Positions 6,736-8,643 of a stretch of 8,643 nt of DNA are shown here, piece after piece. The notes below the pieces were generated by a model that worked only from the letters and a program-made list of their open reading frames with translations, was not told the origin of the DNA and made no database searches. The translations under genes and the position numbers were made by a program. Location: positions 1 through 8,643 of the forward strand of contig JAGIAF010000142.1 of assembly GCA_017745015.1 (NCBI GenBank). The letters run 5' to 3'. Source of the DNA: Bdellovibrio sp. (lineage in GTDB: Bacteria; Bdellovibrionota; Bdellovibrionia; Bdellovibrionales; Bdellovibrionaceae). Within the stretch, counting starts at the first letter, position 1; each line of letters opens with the position of its first letter.

Positions 6736-7140
6736 TTAGATTTTATTGAGAATTGCTTTGTAAGCTGTCTCTAAAAACTCGATGGACTCTTTATCAGCCC
6801 GACGAACTGCTGTTTGATAAGCCTCGGTCACCGTCTTCATCGATGCCCCCGCAGGCACCCCCAAGACTTCATAGGCATCCCAGCTATGGCCGTTATAGTT
6901 GAACATCACATTCAGATTCTTAGGCTTCATCGCCGCACGATCCGGATGAATCACTGGAGTCACAGGCGCTGTTTTTTGAGCAGGAACTGTGGGTTCGGCC
7001 TCCATTAGTGGCGGCGCGGTATCTCTGGCTTTCATATCGAGGCGCGTAGGACGGCGCCCGCCACCTCTCGATAAAAGGTACCAGAATACAAAAGCCCCGG
7101 CTCCCACCAGGTTCAACGTCAAAAAATCTTGGCTATTCAT
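6736..7140 (-). CDS. Membrane-anchored protein with a degenerate J-domain-like C-terminus
   Basis: A 134-residue protein from the ATG at 7140; a TTG ten codons upstream is open but would put a polar tail before the membrane helix, so I reject it. Residues about 7-24 form one membrane helix (LTLNLVGAGAFVFWYLL), followed by a basic patch (RGGGRRPTR), a Pro/Ala-rich linker (about 38-75), then 87-134, which resembles DnaJ helices I-III: WDAYEVLGVPAGAS, TVTEAYQTAVRR and FLETAYKAI. The His-Pro-Asp that stimulates DnaK is missing from its place between helices II and III, where ADKES is found, although an HPD occurs upstream at 65-67 in the linker. It is therefore probably not a standard DnaK co-chaperone; a scaffold role is possible. 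No Shine-Dalgarno is seen, and the predicted -10 lies only 9 bases from the ATG. Divergent from mrp with 51 bases between. Confidence 0.72.
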   Translation of the reverse strand: MNSQDFLTLNLVGAGAFVFWYLLSRGGGRRPTRLDMKARDTAPPLMEAEPTVPAQKTAPVTPVIHPDRAAMKPKNLNVMFNYNGHSWDAYEVLGVPAGASMKTVTEAYQTAVRRADKESIEFLETAYKAILNKI

Positions 7141-7148
7141 GTAGAATC

Positions 7149-7182
7149 TATTATTCGTTGTCAGTCCCAATTTAGCAAGGAG
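7149..7182. promoter_or_regulatory. Overlapping divergent promoter elements and mrp ribosome binding site
   Basis: For the - gene: TTGCTA (7178-7173), 17-base spacer, AATAAT (7155-7150, 5 of 6). For mrp: TATTAT at 7149-7154 (5 of 6) with only a weak -35 near 7127-7132. The two -10 boxes occupy almost the same bases, so the two promoters should compete. AAGGAG at 7177-7182, 9 bases before the ATG at 7192, fixes the mrp start and overlaps the -35 of the other gene. Confidence 0.5.
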
Positions 7183-7191
7183 TCCCTTAGG

Positions 7192-7986
7192 ATGGCAGCA
7201 CCAAATCCCTTTGAAAAACAGACATCAATTCCCGGAGTGAAACATATTATTGCGGTTAGTTCCGGTAAAGGTGGCGTTGGCAAAAGTACCGTTGCCACAA
7301 ATTTAGCCATGGCCCTGGGTAAAAAGAGCAAAGTCGGCCTTTTGGATGCGGACATCTATGGACCGAGCATTCCTCGCATGTTGGGCTCACTTTCCCAAAA
7401 ACCGAATATCAACCCGGAAACGAATCAACTTGAACCAATCACTCGTTATGGCATCAAATTGATGTCCATTGGCTTCTTGATTGAAGAAGGTGCCGCCGTT
7501 GTTTGGCGTGGTCCAATGCTTTTCAAAGCCATGGATCAATTCCTTCGCGACGTGAACTGGGGTGAGTTGGATTACCTTGTGGTGGATTTGCCTCCAGGCA
7601 CTGGTGACGTGCAATTGACTCTGGCACAAAAAGTTCCAGTGGCGGGTGCTGTACTTGTATCGACGCCACAAAACGTGGCTTTGATTGACGTGAAAAAAGC
7701 TGTCGACATGTTCCAACGCGTGAATGTGCCTTTGCTAGGTATGATCGAAAACATGGCTTACATGGTGAACCCAGTGAACGGCGAAAAGATGCAACTTTTC
7801 CCCAAGGGTGAGATCGACGCTTACTCAGCTTCTAAGAACATTCCAAAGCTGGGTGAAATTCCGTTCAACCCTTCTGTGGGACTTGCTTGCGAAGCTGGTA
7901 TTCCCATTGTTGAGGCCAACAGCAACGGTGCTGAAGCACAAGCTTTCATGGCAGTTGCGGACCGTATCCGCGAAATCCTTCCTTAG
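7192..7986 (+). CDS. mrp: Mrp/NBP35-family P-loop ATPase, short form without CxxC
   Basis: Members of this family bind and hand over Fe-S clusters to apoproteins in the cytoplasm. The 264-residue protein has the deviant Walker A GKGGVGKST (25-33), the switch DADIYGPSIPRM (52-63), the Mrp signature WRGPM (105-109), Walker B VVDLPPGTGD (130-139) and ENMAYM (186-191). The start at 7192 is chosen from AAGGAG upstream; an earlier ATG at 7129 would lie inside the divergent gene. Two departures are visible. The N-terminal MIP18/DUF59 domain of E. coli Mrp (about 369 residues) is absent. The cluster-binding CPxC that normally follows ENMSYF is replaced: Asn193 and Asn196 stand where the cysteines should be. 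Some homologues (cyanobacterial, HCF101) also lack this motif, so it need not be dead. The ATPase motifs are intact. ParA/MinD are less likely because of the IYGPSIP and WRGPM motifs. Confidence 0.92.
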   Translation: MAAPNPFEKQTSIPGVKHIIAVSSGKGGVGKSTVATNLAMALGKKSKVGLLDADIYGPSIPRMLGSLSQKPNINPETNQLEPITRYGIKLMSIGFLIEEGAAVVWRGPMLFKAMDQFLRDVNWGELDYLVVDLPPGTGDVQLTLAQKVPVAGAVLVSTPQNVALIDVKKAVDMFQRVNVPLLGMIENMAYMVNPVNGEKMQLFPKGEIDAYSASKNIPKLGEIPFNPSVGLACEAGIPIVEANSNGAEAQAFMAVADRIREILP

Positions 7987-7997
7987 TAATTACGATG

Positions 7998-8026
7998 CTC
8001 ATGAGGACGGACGCAGTCCTCATGAG
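7998..8026. repeat. Large perfect dyad hairpin downstream of mrp
   Basis: Arms CTCATGAGGAC (7998-8008) and GTCCTCATGAG (8016-8026) pair perfectly over 11 bases with a 7-base loop; GTAAT (7986-7990) and ATTAC (8029-8033) can extend the stem past an internal loop. Each arm itself contains the 8-base palindrome CTCATGAG. There is no T-run after it, so it may end or protect the mrp transcript, or bind a dimeric protein at DNA level. Confidence 0.6.
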
Positions 8027-8036
8027 TTATTACATA

Positions 8037-8064
8037 TTGCCCTTCCCCACTTCCCTTTTAAAAT
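8037..8064 (+). promoter_or_regulatory. Predicted promoter of the six-cysteine protein gene
   Basis: TTGCCC (8037-8042, 4 of 6) and TAAAAT (8059-8064, 5 of 6) are 16 bases apart. Transcription would begin near 8071, giving a leader of about 44 bases that opens with a hairpin, AACTCC (8077-8082) pairing with GGAGTT (8088-8093), which could stabilise the mRNA. AAGGGGA at 8102-8108 is the Shine-Dalgarno sequence. Confidence 0.5.
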
Positions 8065-8114
8065 AGTCAAAATTCAAACTCCGCTCTGGAGTTGCAACAA
8101 AAAGGGGAATTTCT

Positions 8115-8396
8115 ATGAAAGCGCTTATCGCAGCAACTCTGCTGGTTCTTGGTTTTTCTTTTGCCCACGCCGATGAGATGGTGAACCTTCCGGTTCAAAC
8201 TCAAGACACTGTTATGAGTTCACTTACTGAAGACATGGGCATGGAAGTGCAAGGTCATCACACGGGCAAATACAACTATTGCTGCATTCAAAGCCATGGC
8301 GGTGGTTACTGCACCTTGAACTACTATGATAAGTACGGTGCCGCCTGCAAATGCTATGTTGGCAACCAAGCTGAATACGGTCACGTCTGCAATTAG
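8115..8396 (+). CDS. Small secreted cysteine-rich protein
   Basis: A 93-residue precursor with a clear Sec signal peptide: Lys2, hydrophobic core, and Ala-His-Ala19 before the likely cut, leaving about 74 residues. All six cysteines lie in the last 38 residues: Cys56, Cys57, Cys66, Cys78, Cys80 and Cys92, a CC-C-CxC-C pattern with Gly-rich turns and many Tyr, which suggests three disulfides and a compact knotted fold. The mature N-terminal part (20-50) is polar and probably flexible. I recall proteobacterial exported proteins ending with a similar CC...C.L...G..C.C....G.VC pattern, but cannot name a family with confidence. Function unknown; it could be an envelope protein, a toxin-like peptide or a factor released into the surroundings. 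A Shine-Dalgarno 6 bases upstream and its own promoter support it as a real, separately expressed gene. Confidence 0.82.
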   Translation: MKALIAATLLVLGFSFAHADEMVNLPVQTQDTVMSSLTEDMGMEVQGHHTGKYNYCCIQSHGGGYCTLNYYDKYGAACKCYVGNQAEYGHVCN

Positions 8397-8643
8397 TCAC
8401 TGGGAGTAACTTGGCTGGTAAGGAGCAACTATAAATTTCGATCCACAGATTTCACCGTCCCTTACAGCCAGAACTGAATTTGCAAAAATCAATGAGATAA
8501 AAACACTGGCCTACCGCTCTTTCGGGAGTGGTAAGCCGATGATCATCATAGTCCCCAACATCAGTTCCCTGAGCTGAGCGCGAAATACATTGTCGATTTT
8601 TGTCATCATCGCGGGGGTTAGACAGCTAAATACCGTCTATCCT
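8397..8643. other. Gene-free tail with inverted repeats
   Basis: No supportable coding region. It holds three dyads: TGGCTG-TAAGG (8412-8423, one bulged G) pairing with CCTTACAGCCA (8460-8470) across a 36-base loop; a hairpin at 8508-8537 (TACCGCTC at 8512-8519 against GAGTGGTA at 8526-8533, flanked by GGC/GCC, one G-U pair, TTTCGG loop); and the 10-base palindrome GATGATCATC at 8538-8547. None is followed by a T-run on +. It could be a structured small RNA, a regulatory region for a gene beyond the window, or remnant sequence. Confidence 0.4.

Noticed and set aside
7129..7191. Extended start for Mrp at ATG 7129.
   Set aside because: It would overlap the divergent gene, has no ribosome binding site, and ATG 7192 follows AAGGAG by 9 bases.
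7808..8176. Open + frame of 122 codons overlapping the end of mrp and the following gap.
   Set aside because: It lies in another frame of mrp, runs through the dyad hairpin and overlaps the better supported six-cysteine protein gene.
8511..8609. Short - strand frame of 32 codons starting MMTKIDNVFR.
   Set aside because: No ribosome binding site, no recognisable domain, and it includes the hairpin at 8508-8537; too weak to call as a gene.

Overview
The window reads as an ordinary stretch of chromosome from a Gram-negative, predator-like delta-lineage bacterium, most likely a Bdellovibrio relative (Bdellovibrionota). This is inferred, not proven. The pointers are an outer-membrane style of gene content (lipoproteins, periplasmic c-type cytochrome, small secreted proteins), a lipoprotein signal ending Phe-Gln-Asn-Cys that I associate from memory with Bdellovibrio, an alpha2-type glycyl-tRNA synthetase, and moderate GC. 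No mobile element, CRISPR array, rRNA or tRNA gene was seen.

Layout. (1) 1-2040: the terminator of an unseen upstream gene, then a TPR-repeat lipoprotein (227-1978, +). It converges on (2) glycyl-tRNA synthetase (2046-3380, -), with a shared hairpin terminator between them. The two terminators flanking the TPR gene are near-identical inverted copies of one element. (3) 3381-6064: divergent from glyS lies a heme/envelope cluster on +. It holds a diheme cytochrome like the photosynthetic reaction-centre cytochrome family, a membrane-anchored protein with a possible thioredoxin-like fold but no CxxC, and a large lipoprotein with a cadherin-like beta domain, one CxxCH motif and a beta-rich C-terminal half. 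(4) 6108-6636: a strong terminator, then a small secreted or anchored protein of unknown function. (5) 6736-7986: a membrane-anchored protein ending in a J-domain-like segment (-), and divergent from it an Mrp-type P-loop ATPase (+) that lacks the usual Fe-S CxxC. (6) 7987-8643: a large dyad hairpin, a small six-cysteine secreted protein with its own promoter, and a gene-free tail rich in inverted repeats.

How the genes relate. Most are individually transcribed housekeeping or envelope genes. The only clear candidate for a cooperating set is 3517-6064, where two genes carry heme c motifs and the one between them is anchored facing the same compartment. The cytochrome and the anchored protein are 8 bases apart and probably co-transcribed; the lipoprotein has its own promoter. 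The remaining oddities are protein-level losses or rearrangements of expected motifs: Mrp without its cysteines, a J-like domain with HPD in the wrong place, and a thioredoxin-like protein without the dithiol.
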